Assembly: GCA_000702685.1 (NCBI GenBank)
Contig: JNJD01000010.1
Location: forward strand, 1-64,000
Direction of reading: 5' to 3'
DNA from: Lachnospiraceae bacterium AC2028
Lineage (GTDB): Bacteria; Bacillota; Clostridia; Lachnospirales; Lachnospiraceae
Length of the DNA: 64,000 nt
The notes beneath the pieces were generated by a model. The model saw only the letters and a list, made by a program, of their open reading frames with translations. It was not told where the DNA came from and did no database searches. Each line of letters starts with the position of its first letter. Positions within the stretch are counted from its first letter, which is position 1. A program made the translations under genes and the position numbers. Positions 35,019-44,278 of the stretch are shown here, in pieces.

Positions 35019-36755
35019 ATGAGGAGAGGATCCCTGTCCAGAAGACTGCGTTTCATGCTCTTTATCGTAGTCGCGGTCATGACCATAGCATTTCTGGTTT
35101 CCACCTTCCTTATCATAAGGAAGGAGGAACAGGATTCTGCGGTCAGAGAGGCAGAGATAAGACTCCTCGGATTATCGGGAAGCATCAGCTCATCCTTTGA
35201 AAGCTATCTGGAACTGTCCAGGCTTATCATCATGGATGACGGAGTAATGAAGTTTTTAAGGGCATCATCGGGAGAAGTTGAACCCGGTATAACCAATGAT
35301 GCCAAATACAGCATTCAGGCTATCCTGAATGTTACTACAGGTGTTGATTCCGTATATATCTTCCGCAAGGATGGTATATACAGCTGTACCAAGAATAAAG
35401 TCTATACGCTTAACGACACGATCTTTTCTCAGGACCGCTGGCCCGTAAGGGTTCTCAGTCTCGAGGGAAGACCCGCACAATATGTTAACGGAAGTGGCGC
35501 GCTCGTGAAGATAAACAATCAACCGTTTGTCTCCATTGAGCGCGCTATTTATGACCTTAACAACCAGCAGCTGAACGGTTATATGATGATGCTGATCTCC
35601 AAGAGCGTCCTCGATCAGGATCTGGCTGCATATCCCGAAGACAAGATCTGCATCATAAGCAGGACCGGCAATTACGTTACCGGTAACAGGGATCTTGTAA
35701 AGTACTATAATATCTCACTTGCATCATATGAAGGTGCTCACCAGATACGTGAAGAAGGTGATGAACGTATCATGGTATCCGGAATGGGTATCAAGGGAAC
35801 ACCGCTTGTGATCCTCAGCGTTGACAGGATGGAGGGTACCGCAATACCCGGCGATACGATGAGGATATTCATATTCCTGATGGCAGTCATTGTAATATCC
35901 CTTACAGTCATCGGAAGATACATCACCCTCAACATAACAAGACCGATCTTCAAGCTTTCAAGAGCGATGGAAAGCAGCCGCGATGAAGAAGAGCTCATTC
36001 CCATCGAAGACAAGATGCCCCGGAACGAGATCGGACTTTTGCTTGAATCGTATAACTCGATGGTTGCACGTATCAAGCAGCTTATTCAGGAACTTTTGAG
36101 TAAGGAGCAATCTGTTCAGAGAGCGGAGATGAGAGTTCTCCAGGAGCAGATAAAACCTCACTTTTTATATAATTCGATCGGAACCATCAGCGCTCTTGCG
36201 CTTGAGAGCGGGTCGGAGGAAGTAAGCTCCGCACTGGAAACGCTCGGGAGATTCTACCGGAACTTCCTCAGCAAGGGCGACAGGGAGATCACTCTCGAAA
36301 AAGAAGTCGCGATAGTAAGAGACTATCTGTCACTCCAGAAACTCAGATACGGAGATATTCTCGAAGATGAATATGATGTTGACGATGAAGCTGGTGACTG
36401 CATTGTTCCCAAGCTCATCCTTCAGCCGCTTGTAGAGAACAGTATCTATCACGGCATTAGACAGAAGGGTGAACCCGGCGTTATCAAGATCTCGGCGCAC
36501 ATAGTAGAAGGAATCCTGCATCTGTCAGTTTATGACACAGGTGTCGGAATGGATTATGAGACCGCACAGGAGATCATGTCCGGTAAAAAGAAATATACCG
36601 CGGGAGTCGAAGACAGCTTCGGCCTGTGGGGAACCATAGAGAGAGTACGTTACTATTCACATATAGAAGATGTCGTAAGGATAGAAAGCGAAGAAGGCGA
36701 ATTCACTAAGATAGAGCTGGTCATTCCGGCGGTCAGACGCAGGGAGGTATCATAA
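35019..36755 (+). CDS. Sensor histidine kinase, YesM type
   Basis: Two membrane segments (about residues 8-28 and 285-305) enclose an extracytoplasmic sensor domain. A HAMP domain follows (about 305-358), then the His_kinase domain with the phospho-accepting histidine in QIKPHFLYNSIGTISAL (His381) and an ATPase domain with LILQPLVENSIYHGIRQ, VYDTGVGM and DSFGLWGTIERV. The protein is 578 residues. It abuts the response regulator gene with no gap and follows the permease by 20 bases. YesM/YesN pairs usually control carbohydrate transporters, here most likely the ABC genes just upstream. Confidence 0.93.
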   Translation: MRRGSLSRRLRFMLFIVVAVMTIAFLVSTFLIIRKEEQDSAVREAEIRLLGLSGSISSSFESYLELSRLIIMDDGVMKFLRASSGEVEPGITNDAKYSIQAILNVTTGVDSVYIFRKDGIYSCTKNKVYTLNDTIFSQDRWPVRVLSLEGRPAQYVNGSGALVKINNQPFVSIERAIYDLNNQQLNGYMMMLISKSVLDQDLAAYPEDKICIISRTGNYVTGNRDLVKYYNISLASYEGAHQIREEGDERIMVSGMGIKGTPLVILSVDRMEGTAIPGDTMRIFIFLMAVIVISLTVIGRYITLNITRPIFKLSRAMESSRDEEELIPIEDKMPRNEIGLLLESYNSMVARIKQLIQELLSKEQSVQRAEMRVLQEQIKPHFLYNSIGTISALALESGSEEVSSALETLGRFYRNFLSKGDREITLEKEVAIVRDYLSLQKLRYGDILEDEYDVDDEAGDCIVPKLILQPLVENSIYHGIRQKGEPGVIKISAHIVEGILHLSVYDTGVGMDYETAQEIMSGKKKYTAGVEDSFGLWGTIERVRYYSHIEDVVRIESEEGEFTKIELVIPAVRRREVS

Positions 36756-37526
36756 ATGTACAATGTTATGATAATAGATGATGAAGCTTCCGCAAGAAAA
36801 CTGATGAGGAATTCCATATCCTGGGAGAACTTCGATATGAGAGTCGTCGGTGAAGCCGCGAGCGGCATTGAGGCTATCAATATCATCGATGATATCAAGC
36901 CCGATCTTGCATTCGTCGATATTTCCATGCCCTTCATGGACGGGATCGAATTTTCGGAGATAGCTTCCAAGAGATATCCGGATCTTATCATAGTCATCAT
37001 GACTGCTTTCGATAAATTCGAATATGCGAGAAAATGCGTAAGCCTTCCGATCTTCGAGTACATGCTCAAGCCGATGGTCAGATCCGAGGTCAATGAAGTT
37101 CTCGGAAAGGTAAAGACCAAGCTTGATGAAAGAGTGTCATTCTACCGTGATGACAGCGATACGGATTCGGGACAGATGTCGGCGACCGACTCCGTCATGA
37201 AATACATTCAGGAGAACTACACCGATTCCACCCTCAACCTTACATCGGTAGCGCAGGCCTTCGGATTCAGTTCATCCTACCTCAGTCGCAAGTTCAAGAC
37301 GGAAACGGGCAAGGGATTTGCACAGTACCTGACCGAATGCCGTATGGAAAATGCAATGAAGCTTGCATCACCGGATGCGAAGATGTTCGCGGTATCCGCC
37401 AAGGTCGGAATCCCCGATCCCAACTATTTCGGAAGGTGCTTCAAGAAATATACGGGCAAGAGCTATTCCGATTATGCGGCATCCAAGGCGCCCGCTGAGA
37501 CGAAGAGCGAAGAAGATACACAGTAA
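36756..37526 (+). CDS. Response regulator, YesN/AraC type (short form)
   Basis: Receiver domain at the N terminus (MIIDDEASARKLM; phospho-accepting Asp55 in FVDISMPFMDG; IVIMTAFDKFEYARKC) and an AraC-type DNA-binding domain at about 145-245 (LTSVAQAFGFSSSYLSRKFKTETG and PDPNYFGRCFKKYTGKSYSDY). At 256 residues it is only half the length of many YesN proteins, because the long linker domain between receiver and AraC domain is missing. It starts immediately after the kinase stop, behind AGGGAGG. Confidence 0.92.
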   Translation: MYNVMIIDDEASARKLMRNSISWENFDMRVVGEAASGIEAINIIDDIKPDLAFVDISMPFMDGIEFSEIASKRYPDLIIVIMTAFDKFEYARKCVSLPIFEYMLKPMVRSEVNEVLGKVKTKLDERVSFYRDDSDTDSGQMSATDSVMKYIQENYTDSTLNLTSVAQAFGFSSSYLSRKFKTETGKGFAQYLTECRMENAMKLASPDAKMFAVSAKVGIPDPNYFGRCFKKYTGKSYSDYAASKAPAETKSEEDTQ

Positions 37527-37577
37527 AGAACGGTTCACTGCAAGGAACCGTAAAATAGTGGTTTATGGAGAAAAGCT

Positions 37578-38153
37578 ATGGAAGATATGATTGAAATAAG
37601 ATGGCACGGACGAGGCGGCCAGGGTGCAAAAACAGCCAGCCAGCTTCTCGCCGATGCGGCATTCATGTCGGGAAAGTACGTGCAGTCCTTCCCCGAATAC
37701 GGCCCCGAAAGATCGGGTGCGCCCATTACGGCGTACAACAGGATCTCGGATGAAAGATGCCCGATCCACTCGAATATCTACGATCCCGATTATGTTGCGG
37801 TAGTGGATGAAACTCTTCTTGAGAGCGTGGATGTTACCGCGGGACTTTCGGAAAAAGGCGCGATAATAATCAATTCTTCCAAGGATCCCGAGGAGTTCAG
37901 GCCTCTTCTCAAGGGTTATGCCGGAAGGGTATGCACGATCGATGCAAGAGCTATTTCCATCGCATATCTCGGAAAATACTTCCCCAACACTCCGATGCTC
38001 GCCGCAGTGGTTGAAGTGAGCGGATGTGTGGACAAGGAACAGTTCCTTAAGGATATGGAAAGCTCCTACAGACATAAATTTGCCAAAAAGCCCCAGCTTG
38101 TTGAAGGAAATCTTCAGTGTCTGAGAGCGGCTATGAAGGAAGTGAGAGGTTAA
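37578..38153 (+). CDS. porC: Pyruvate:ferredoxin oxidoreductase gamma subunit
   Basis: The 191-residue gamma subunit of the four-subunit PFOR/2-oxoacid:ferredoxin oxidoreductase. MIEIRWHGRGGQGAKTASQL at the N terminus and YGPERSGAPITAYNRISDE are diagnostic. Order porC-porD-porA-porB with tight spacing is classical. The complex makes acetyl-CoA, CO2 and reduced ferredoxin from pyruvate and feeds the butyryl-CoA pathway. An inverted repeat ACGGTTC/GAACCGT (37530-37551) lies in the gap after the response regulator, perhaps ending that transcript. Other 2-oxoacids cannot be excluded as substrates. Confidence 0.94.
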   Translation: MEDMIEIRWHGRGGQGAKTASQLLADAAFMSGKYVQSFPEYGPERSGAPITAYNRISDERCPIHSNIYDPDYVAVVDETLLESVDVTAGLSEKGAIIINSSKDPEEFRPLLKGYAGRVCTIDARAISIAYLGKYFPNTPMLAAVVEVSGCVDKEQFLKDMESSYRHKFAKKPQLVEGNLQCLRAAMKEVRG

Positions 38154-38155
38154 AG

Positions 38156-38458
38156 ATGGGATTAAAAGCTGAAGAGATAAATGAACATATAGCATGGCAG
38201 GATGTAACCATCGGCTGTGAGATCTATGAAGCCGGAACCAGCAGGCTTACCAAGACGGGAGAGTGGAGATCCAAGACACCCGAATGGATCAGGGAAAAGT
38301 GCAAGCAGTGCCTTCTGTGCGCACCTTTCTGTCCCGATGCTTCGATACCCGTAGCTGACGGAAAAAGAGATGAATTTGATTACGATCACTGCAAGGGATG
38401 CGGAATCTGCATAAAGGCTTGTCCCTTCCAGGCAATCCGTTGGAAGGAGGAAGGCTGA
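38156..38458 (+). CDS. porD: Pyruvate:ferredoxin oxidoreductase delta subunit (2x[4Fe-4S])
   Basis: A 100-residue ferredoxin-like subunit with two cluster motifs: CKQCLLCAPFCPDASIPV and CKGCGICIKACPFQAIRW. It relays electrons from the TPP site to external ferredoxin. The ATG at 38156 is chosen, two bases after the porC stop; a start further upstream would overlap porC. Its stop overlaps the porA start by one base. Confidence 0.94.
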   Translation: MGLKAEEINEHIAWQDVTIGCEIYEAGTSRLTKTGEWRSKTPEWIREKCKQCLLCAPFCPDASIPVADGKRDEFDYDHCKGCGICIKACPFQAIRWKEEG

Positions 38459-39642
38459 TGAGTATCAGAGAAAGACTTTCGGGTAACGAAGCCATCGCAA
38501 CTGCGATGAGACAGATCAATCCCGATGTATTCGCAATGTTCCCCATAACCCCTTCGACCGAGATCCCCCAGTATTTCGCACAGTATGTTGCGGACGGCAA
38601 GGTCGATACCGAATTTATCTGCGTTGAGAGCGAGCATTCTTCACTTTCCGCATGCCTCGGTGCCGAAGCTGCAGGCTGCAGGGCGGTTACCGCAACATCT
38701 TCCGCGGGGCTTTCATTCATGAACGAAGTCCTCTATGTTGCCGCATCATCAAGACTTCCCGTGGTGCTTGCCGTTGCGTGCCGTGCGCTCACCGGCCCCA
38801 TCAATATCAATCACGACTATTCCGATTCCATGGCTGAGCGTGATTCCGGATTCATCCAGATCTACGCAGAGAACAACCAGGAAGTATATGATAACTATCT
38901 TCAGGCACACCGCATTGCTGAGCATCCCGATGTAAGACTTCCCCTCATGATCTGTGAGGACGGATTCATCACATCCCATGCGATCGAGAACATCGAGCTT
39001 GAAGAGGACGATAAGGTTAAGGCATTTGTAGGCGAGTATCATCCCGAGAACTATCTTCTCAAGGAAGAAAATCCTCTTGCCGTGGGCCCTTACGGAATCA
39101 GCGCATATTACATGGAAGCACGTGTCGCACAGGCACATGCGATGATGAATGCAAAGCAGGTCATCCTTGATGTTGCTGCCGATTTCGAGAAGACATTCGG
39201 AAGAAAATACGGCCTCATCGAAGAATACAAAATGGAAGATGCAGAGATCGCCATGGTCATCATGGGATCGAGCGCCGGAACAGCTAAGGCATGTGTCGAC
39301 ATGCTCAGGAAAAACGGCGTGAAGGCAGGTCTTGTCAAGGTAAGGGTATTCAGACCCTTCCCCGGCGAGGAGATAGCCAAGGCTATAGCAGGCTGCAAGG
39401 CTGTTGCCGTAATGGACAAGAGCGAAGGCTTTTCCGCATGCGGCGGACCTCTTTATGCCGAGACCTGCGGTGCCTGCTACAATATGAAGAACAGACCTCT
39501 TATGGTGGATATAGTATTCGGACTCGGCGGAAGAGATTTCACCGTTGACTCTGCAAAAACTGTATTTGACAGACTGCAGACGATCGCCGAAACCGGTGAG
39601 ACCGGCGAGATCTATACACATATGGGACAGCGTGAGAGGTAA
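38458..39642 (+). CDS. porA: Pyruvate:ferredoxin oxidoreductase alpha subunit
   Basis: A 394-residue subunit that builds the TPP/pyruvate cavity with PorB. SGNEAIATAMRQINPDVFAMFPITPSTEIPQY, the segment FICVESEHSSLSACLGAEAAGCRAVTATSS and the C-terminal KVRVFRPFPGEEIAKAI fit the family. The start ATG overlaps the stop of porD by one base, with GGAGGAAGG upstream. Confidence 0.95.
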   Translation: MSIRERLSGNEAIATAMRQINPDVFAMFPITPSTEIPQYFAQYVADGKVDTEFICVESEHSSLSACLGAEAAGCRAVTATSSAGLSFMNEVLYVAASSRLPVVLAVACRALTGPININHDYSDSMAERDSGFIQIYAENNQEVYDNYLQAHRIAEHPDVRLPLMICEDGFITSHAIENIELEEDDKVKAFVGEYHPENYLLKEENPLAVGPYGISAYYMEARVAQAHAMMNAKQVILDVAADFEKTFGRKYGLIEEYKMEDAEIAMVIMGSSAGTAKACVDMLRKNGVKAGLVKVRVFRPFPGEEIAKAIAGCKAVAVMDKSEGFSACGGPLYAETCGACYNMKNRPLMVDIVFGLGGRDFTVDSAKTVFDRLQTIAETGETGEIYTHMGQRER

Positions 39643-39647
39643 GCGAA

Positions 39648-40583
39648 ATGGCATATAATCTTAAAGAGGAAATGAATAAAAAAGAACGCTTCAATCCCGG
39701 ACACAGACTCTGTGCCGGCTGCGGAGCGGGAATCGTCTGCCGTGCGATGATGCGTGCCGTGGATGAAAATGACAAGGCTGTCATATGTAATGCGACAGGA
39801 TGCCTTGAGGTTTCATCCTTCCAGTACCCTTATACCGCATGGAACGATTCATATATCCACACTGCATTTGAAAATGCATCATCCACGGCATCGGGCGTAT
39901 GCGCTGCTGTTGATGTAATGAAGAGAAAGGGCAAGATCGATCCCGATACCAATTACAAGATCCTTGTCATCGGCGGTGACGGCGGTACCTACGATATCGG
40001 CTTCCAGTCTCTTTCCGGTGCTCTCGAAAGAGGACATGATTTCACATATTTCTGCTATGACAATAATGCATATATGAACACCGGAACCCAGAGATCGTCC
40101 GCAACACCCAGATTTGCTGCGGCTACCACGACTCCTTCCGGCGTTGAATCGGTCGGCAAGAAGCAGGACCAGAAGGATCTTACACAGATCGTTGTGGCAC
40201 ACGGAGTACATTATGCGGCTCAGACCACACTCTTCGGGAACCTGAAGGATTTCAGCGAGAAGGCACACCGTGCCATCTATACCGAGGGACCTACCTTCGT
40301 CAATGTCCTCACTCCCTGCCCCAGAGGATGGGGATACCCTCAGGAGGATCTGATCTCCATCTGCAAGGCTGCCATCGATACATGCGTATGGCCTCTCTAT
40401 GAAGTTGTCGACGGAGAATACAGACTTACCTATGAGCCCAAAAAGAAACTCCCCGTCGAGGAATTCATGAAGCTCCAGAGCAGATTTGCACACTGCTTCA
40501 AGCAGGGTAACGAATGGACTCTCGAAGCCGCACAGAAGTATGTAGACAAAAAGTGGGAAGATCTCCTTTCCAAGTGTAAGTAA
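39648..40583 (+). CDS. porB: Pyruvate:ferredoxin oxidoreductase beta subunit
   Basis: A 311-residue subunit with the TPP-binding domain and the proximal iron-sulfur cluster. Cysteines in RLCAGCGAGIVCR and the later CNATGC ligate the cluster and contribute to the active site. The TPP motif is GGDGGTYDIGFQSLSGALER...CYDNNAYMNTGTQ. It follows porA by five bases. The next gene, a CbiT-like protein, begins 10 bases after its stop. Confidence 0.95.
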   Translation: MAYNLKEEMNKKERFNPGHRLCAGCGAGIVCRAMMRAVDENDKAVICNATGCLEVSSFQYPYTAWNDSYIHTAFENASSTASGVCAAVDVMKRKGKIDPDTNYKILVIGGDGGTYDIGFQSLSGALERGHDFTYFCYDNNAYMNTGTQRSSATPRFAAATTTPSGVESVGKKQDQKDLTQIVVAHGVHYAAQTTLFGNLKDFSEKAHRAIYTEGPTFVNVLTPCPRGWGYPQEDLISICKAAIDTCVWPLYEVVDGEYRLTYEPKKKLPVEEFMKLQSRFAHCFKQGNEWTLEAAQKYVDKKWEDLLSKCK

Positions 40584-40593
40584 GGAGGCGGAT

Positions 40594-41499
40594 ATGTCAA
40601 AACAACTTTTCAGTAATGACCATATTATTCAGTGGCTCCAGTACTTTTCGGCTAATACCGATATCGACCTTGAGCATGTCAAGATCCTCGATATCACCAG
40701 AAAGAATAAGAACCTTATCCCCACCGTGGAAGCCCACCGCTGCACACTTGTTTTCACGGAAGCGGGTGATCAGGATATCTTCTACCGTATGTGGAGCGTC
40801 GGACTCGGTGAGTGCGAAGTCATCTATAACGAAGGTTCCGAGCCTGTCGGCGAGATCAAGAGAAAGCTCGTTGCCGATATGATCGACCGCGGCATCAATG
40901 CGAGTGCCGGAATGATCGTGCTCAATCCCAATGCCCGTTCCGTCATCAAGTTCGGTATGGACAATAAGAATTTTGCGACCGGTTCCGTAAAATATGTCGG
41001 AAGCGAGATTCGTTCCGTCATCCTTTCCAAGATGCAGGTTGCCGAGAACAAGAATTACTGTGTCATCTCCGGTGAATCCATTGCCGTTGAGACCGCAATG
41101 CTCTGCGGAGAGGGCTCCGTCATTGCCGTTGAGTACAAAGAGAGCGACCGCGAGACTCTTGAAGAGAACGTCGGAAAGTTCGGCCTCAAGAATATCTCGA
41201 TAGTCGATCATGTCGATGCGAAGACCATGAAGGACATGCCCGTTCCCGACTGCACGATGCTTGTCGCAAGTGCGAGCATGGAACAGGAGATCTCATACCT
41301 TACCCAGATCAATCCCGCCATGGAATTCGTCATCTATACGCTCGATTTCAGGGTTGCCGCATCCATGAGGGATATCCTCGCAAGATTCGGAATGAACGAA
41401 GTGAATATCATCCAGATATCCGTATCCAAGCTCAATTCCAAGAACCTGTTCGAGACCCAGCCCGCACCCTGGATCATTTCCGCCAAGGCCGGAGAGTAA
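40594..41499 (+). CDS. CbiT-like methyltransferase-fold protein in the por operon
   Basis: A 301-residue cytoplasmic protein. Its second half (about residues 105-270) follows the pattern of CbiT/CobL C-terminal domains: SAGMIVLNPNARSVIKFGMDNK, VISGESIAVETAMLCGEGSVIAVEYKESD, ENVGKFGLKNISIVDHVDA. The glycine-rich SAM loop (DxGxGTG) is replaced by VISGESIAVE, so SAM binding is doubtful. The N-terminal 100 residues match nothing I recognise. No cobalamin genes are near. It starts 10 bases after porB with AAGGAGG and must be co-transcribed with the por genes, which hints at a role linked to pyruvate oxidation or its assembly. Function unknown. Confidence 0.72.
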   Translation: MSKQLFSNDHIIQWLQYFSANTDIDLEHVKILDITRKNKNLIPTVEAHRCTLVFTEAGDQDIFYRMWSVGLGECEVIYNEGSEPVGEIKRKLVADMIDRGINASAGMIVLNPNARSVIKFGMDNKNFATGSVKYVGSEIRSVILSKMQVAENKNYCVISGESIAVETAMLCGEGSVIAVEYKESDRETLEENVGKFGLKNISIVDHVDAKTMKDMPVPDCTMLVASASMEQEISYLTQINPAMEFVIYTLDFRVAASMRDILARFGMNEVNIIQISVSKLNSKNLFETQPAPWIISAKAGE

Positions 41500-41666
41500 G
41501 CGCCGCTAAAGCCGGAAAAACGTCCCGGTCACCGGGGCAGAATAAACATATTTCTTTTTTCGGTGAAAAGTGGTAAAGTAAATTATTGTTTTTAAGGCGT
41601 AAGAAGGTTATCCGACTGGCCGGAAGCCGAACGCGCATCACGCATACCGTGAGAATGGAGGATGCC

Positions 41667-42677
41667 ATGAGTACAATTAAGATTCCCGAGGGTTATAAGT
41701 CACCGCTTAACCTTCACGACACACAGGTAGCTATCAAGACGGTCAAGGATTATTTCCAGGCCAGGCTTTCCGAGAGACTGAATCTTCAGAGAGTATCGGC
41801 CCCCTTATTCGTCACCCCTGAGTCGGGTCTTAATGATAATCTCAACGGTGTCGAACATCCCGTTTCATTCACCATAACGAATGAAGGCGGACGCAAAGCG
41901 GAGGTTGTACAGTCTCTCGCAAAATGGAAGAGATACGCTCTCGCAAAATACGGCTTTGAAGTTGATGAAGGTCTCTATACCGACATGAACGCGATCAGAG
42001 CCGATGAAGATCCCGACAATATCCATTCGGTATTCGTGGATCAGTGGGACTGGGAGAAGATAATCCTTAAGGCCGACAGGAATTTCCAGACACTCAAGGA
42101 TACCGTACTTGATGTATATGCCGCTCTTCGCAAGACCGAGAAGTACATGGCCATCCAGTACGATTATATCGAGGAGATCCTTCCCCACGATATATTCTTC
42201 ATCACCTCCCAGGAGCTTGAGGATAAATATCCCGACAAGACTCCGAAGGAGAGAGAGTACCTTATCACCAAAGAGAAAGGCGCTGTCTGCCTGATGCAGA
42301 TCGGCGATAAACTTAAATCCGGCAAGGAGCATGATTTCAGAGCTCCCGACTACGATGACTGGGCACTCAACTGCGACATCTTCGTATATTATCCGGTTCT
42401 CGATATCGCGCTTGAGCTTTCAAGCATGGGAATCAGAGTCGATGAGGATTCGATCGTAAGCCAGCTCGCCAAGGCGGGATGTCCCGAAAGAGCCGAGCTT
42501 CCTTTCCAGAAAGCGATCATCGAAGGCAAGCTTCCTTATACCATCGGGGGAGGTATAGGACAGTCCAGAATCTGCATGTTCTTCCTCAGGAAGGCACACA
42601 TCGGAGAAGTTCAGTCTTCCATCTGGCCTGAAGAGGATGCTGCGAAAGCTGCTGAGGCAGGGATAAAGCTTCTGTAA
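41667..42677 (+). CDS. asnA: Aspartate--ammonia ligase (asparagine synthetase A)
   Basis: Makes asparagine from aspartate and ammonia with ATP. The 336-residue protein resembles class II tRNA synthetase catalytic folds. Diagnostic pieces include RLSERLNLQRVSAPLFV, DQWDWEKII, GKEHDFRAPDYDDW and GGGIGQSRICMFFLRKAHIGEVQ. The ATG at 41667 has GGAGG five bases before it; starts further upstream lack a ribosome binding site. The gap of 167 bases before it holds a palindrome CCCGGTcACCGGG (41524-41536) and an extended -10 TGGTAAAGT (41571-41579) that may be its promoter. Confidence 0.95.
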   Translation: MSTIKIPEGYKSPLNLHDTQVAIKTVKDYFQARLSERLNLQRVSAPLFVTPESGLNDNLNGVEHPVSFTITNEGGRKAEVVQSLAKWKRYALAKYGFEVDEGLYTDMNAIRADEDPDNIHSVFVDQWDWEKIILKADRNFQTLKDTVLDVYAALRKTEKYMAIQYDYIEEILPHDIFFITSQELEDKYPDKTPKEREYLITKEKGAVCLMQIGDKLKSGKEHDFRAPDYDDWALNCDIFVYYPVLDIALELSSMGIRVDEDSIVSQLAKAGCPERAELPFQKAIIEGKLPYTIGGGIGQSRICMFFLRKAHIGEVQSSIWPEEDAAKAAEAGIKLL

Positions 42678-42716
42678 TATCCGGGTTCTCAGACCGCAGG
42701 TCATATTGACAGATAA

Positions 42717-42763
42717 ACATAGTCCGGGGTACACGATCAACTACCCTCGGACTATGTATTTTT
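42717..42763 (+). terminator. Terminator of asnA
   Basis: ACATAGTCCG.GGT / TACC.CGGACTATGT stem with a 10-base loop, followed by ATTTTT. Confidence 0.9.
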
Positions 42764-42795
42764 ATGAGGGGTTTTGTTTTTGAAAGGTCTTTGTC

Positions 42796-44268
42796 GTGCT
42801 TTTTAATTCGTTTTCTTTTGTTATATTTTTTCCGATAGTCACATTACTGTATTTTGTGATCCCGCATAAGTTCAGATATATCTGGCTTCTTATAGCGAGC
42901 TATTATTTCTATATGAACTGGGATGCAAGATACGCACTTCTGCTTGCGGGTGTCACCGCCGTCACTTTTTTCGGCGGATATATTCTCGGACGCACGGAAA
43001 AGAAAAAGATCAGGAAAGCGGTGCTTGCCGTCACTTTGCTGATAGTTTTCGGTCTTCTGTTTCTGTACAAATATCTCGGATTCTTCCTTATGAATCTGAA
43101 TCAAGCATTCTCTGCGCTGCACATCGGTTTTACGGTGACCGAATACAGCCTTGTTCTTCCTGTCGGTATTTCCTTCTATGTTTTCCAGGCAGCGGGATAT
43201 GTCATAGACGTTTACAAAAACGAACTTAAGCCTGAGAAGAACATTTTAAAATATGCGGCATTCGTGTCATTTTTCCCTCAGCTTGTTGCGGGACCCATTG
43301 AACGCGCCGGAAACCTTTTGCATCAGTTTGATGAAAAGCATAAATTTGATGCGGGCAGAGCGAAGAACGGACTTCTTCTCATGCTGTGGGGATTCTTTCT
43401 GAAGATGGTCATATCTGACCGCATTGCCATCTTTGTTGATGCGGTGTACGGACAGTTCGATGTATATGAGGGATGGTATCTTGTGATCGCATCGATGCTT
43501 TTTGCGATAAGGATCTACTGTGATTTCGCAGGCTATTCGACAATAGCGGTGGGAGCGGCTTCCGTGATGGGATTTACTCTTACGGAGAATTTCAGACAGC
43601 CCTATCTTGCCGCATCCGTCAAGGAATTCTGGAGAAGGTGGCATATCTCACTCACCGGATGGTTCAGGGACTATGTCTACATTCCTCTCGGAGGAAACAG
43701 GAAGGGCAGGGTAAGGAGCTGCTTCAACACTCTCATTGTTTTCCTGCTCAGCGGACTCTGGCACGGTGCGATGTGGAACTATGTCGTATGGGGCGGGATC
43801 AACGGTCTGTATCTTGTGATCTCGGATCTTTTCAAGCCGCTTCGCGCTAAGCTCGGAAAAGTGCTCGGCTGGAAGAGCGAAGCCCTGACCAACAGGATAC
43901 TCGGAATGATCGTTACATTTATACTGGTCGATATTTCGTGGGTATTCTTCCGTGCGGAAGGAACGGATCAGGCACTGCAGATCTTTACGCATATGCGCAA
44001 CATCGGAAATATCGGGATCTTTACGGACGGAAGCCTATATACCCTCGGACTTGATCAGAGGAACTTCTGGTTCATGCTGCTCTCGATAGGAATGCTTCTT
44101 TTCGTGGACATACTTCATGAGAATGGTATCCATGTGAGAGAGTGGCTTGAAAAACAGAATCTCTGGTTCAGAATACTGTTCCCGGTTCTTTTGATCGAAA
44201 CGATACTTATCTTCGGTATATGGGGAACGCAGTATGATGCTTCCGCGTTCATATATTTCAGGTTTTGA
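42796..44268 (+). CDS. MBOAT-family O-acyltransferase (AlgI/DltB-like)
   Basis: Polytopic membrane enzyme (490 residues, about ten membrane segments) that passes an acyl group, often acetyl, across the membrane to a surface glycan or teichoic acid. The N terminus LFNSFSFVIFFPIVTLLYFV and the block FFPQLVAGPIERA are characteristic, as are KEFWRRWHISLTGWFRDYVYIPLGG and the conserved histidine in LSGLWHGAMWNYVVWG. Start is a GTG with GAAAGG upstream. It is followed within ten bases by an SGNH-like partner, the usual pairing for alginate/peptidoglycan acetylation systems. Confidence 0.92.
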   Translation: MLFNSFSFVIFFPIVTLLYFVIPHKFRYIWLLIASYYFYMNWDARYALLLAGVTAVTFFGGYILGRTEKKKIRKAVLAVTLLIVFGLLFLYKYLGFFLMNLNQAFSALHIGFTVTEYSLVLPVGISFYVFQAAGYVIDVYKNELKPEKNILKYAAFVSFFPQLVAGPIERAGNLLHQFDEKHKFDAGRAKNGLLLMLWGFFLKMVISDRIAIFVDAVYGQFDVYEGWYLVIASMLFAIRIYCDFAGYSTIAVGAASVMGFTLTENFRQPYLAASVKEFWRRWHISLTGWFRDYVYIPLGGNRKGRVRSCFNTLIVFLLSGLWHGAMWNYVVWGGINGLYLVISDLFKPLRAKLGKVLGWKSEALTNRILGMIVTFILVDISWVFFRAEGTDQALQIFTHMRNIGNIGIFTDGSLYTLGLDQRNFWFMLLSIGMLLFVDILHENGIHVREWLEKQNLWFRILFPVLLIETILIFGIWGTQYDASAFIYFRF

Positions 44269-44278
44269 GTGTTTGAAT

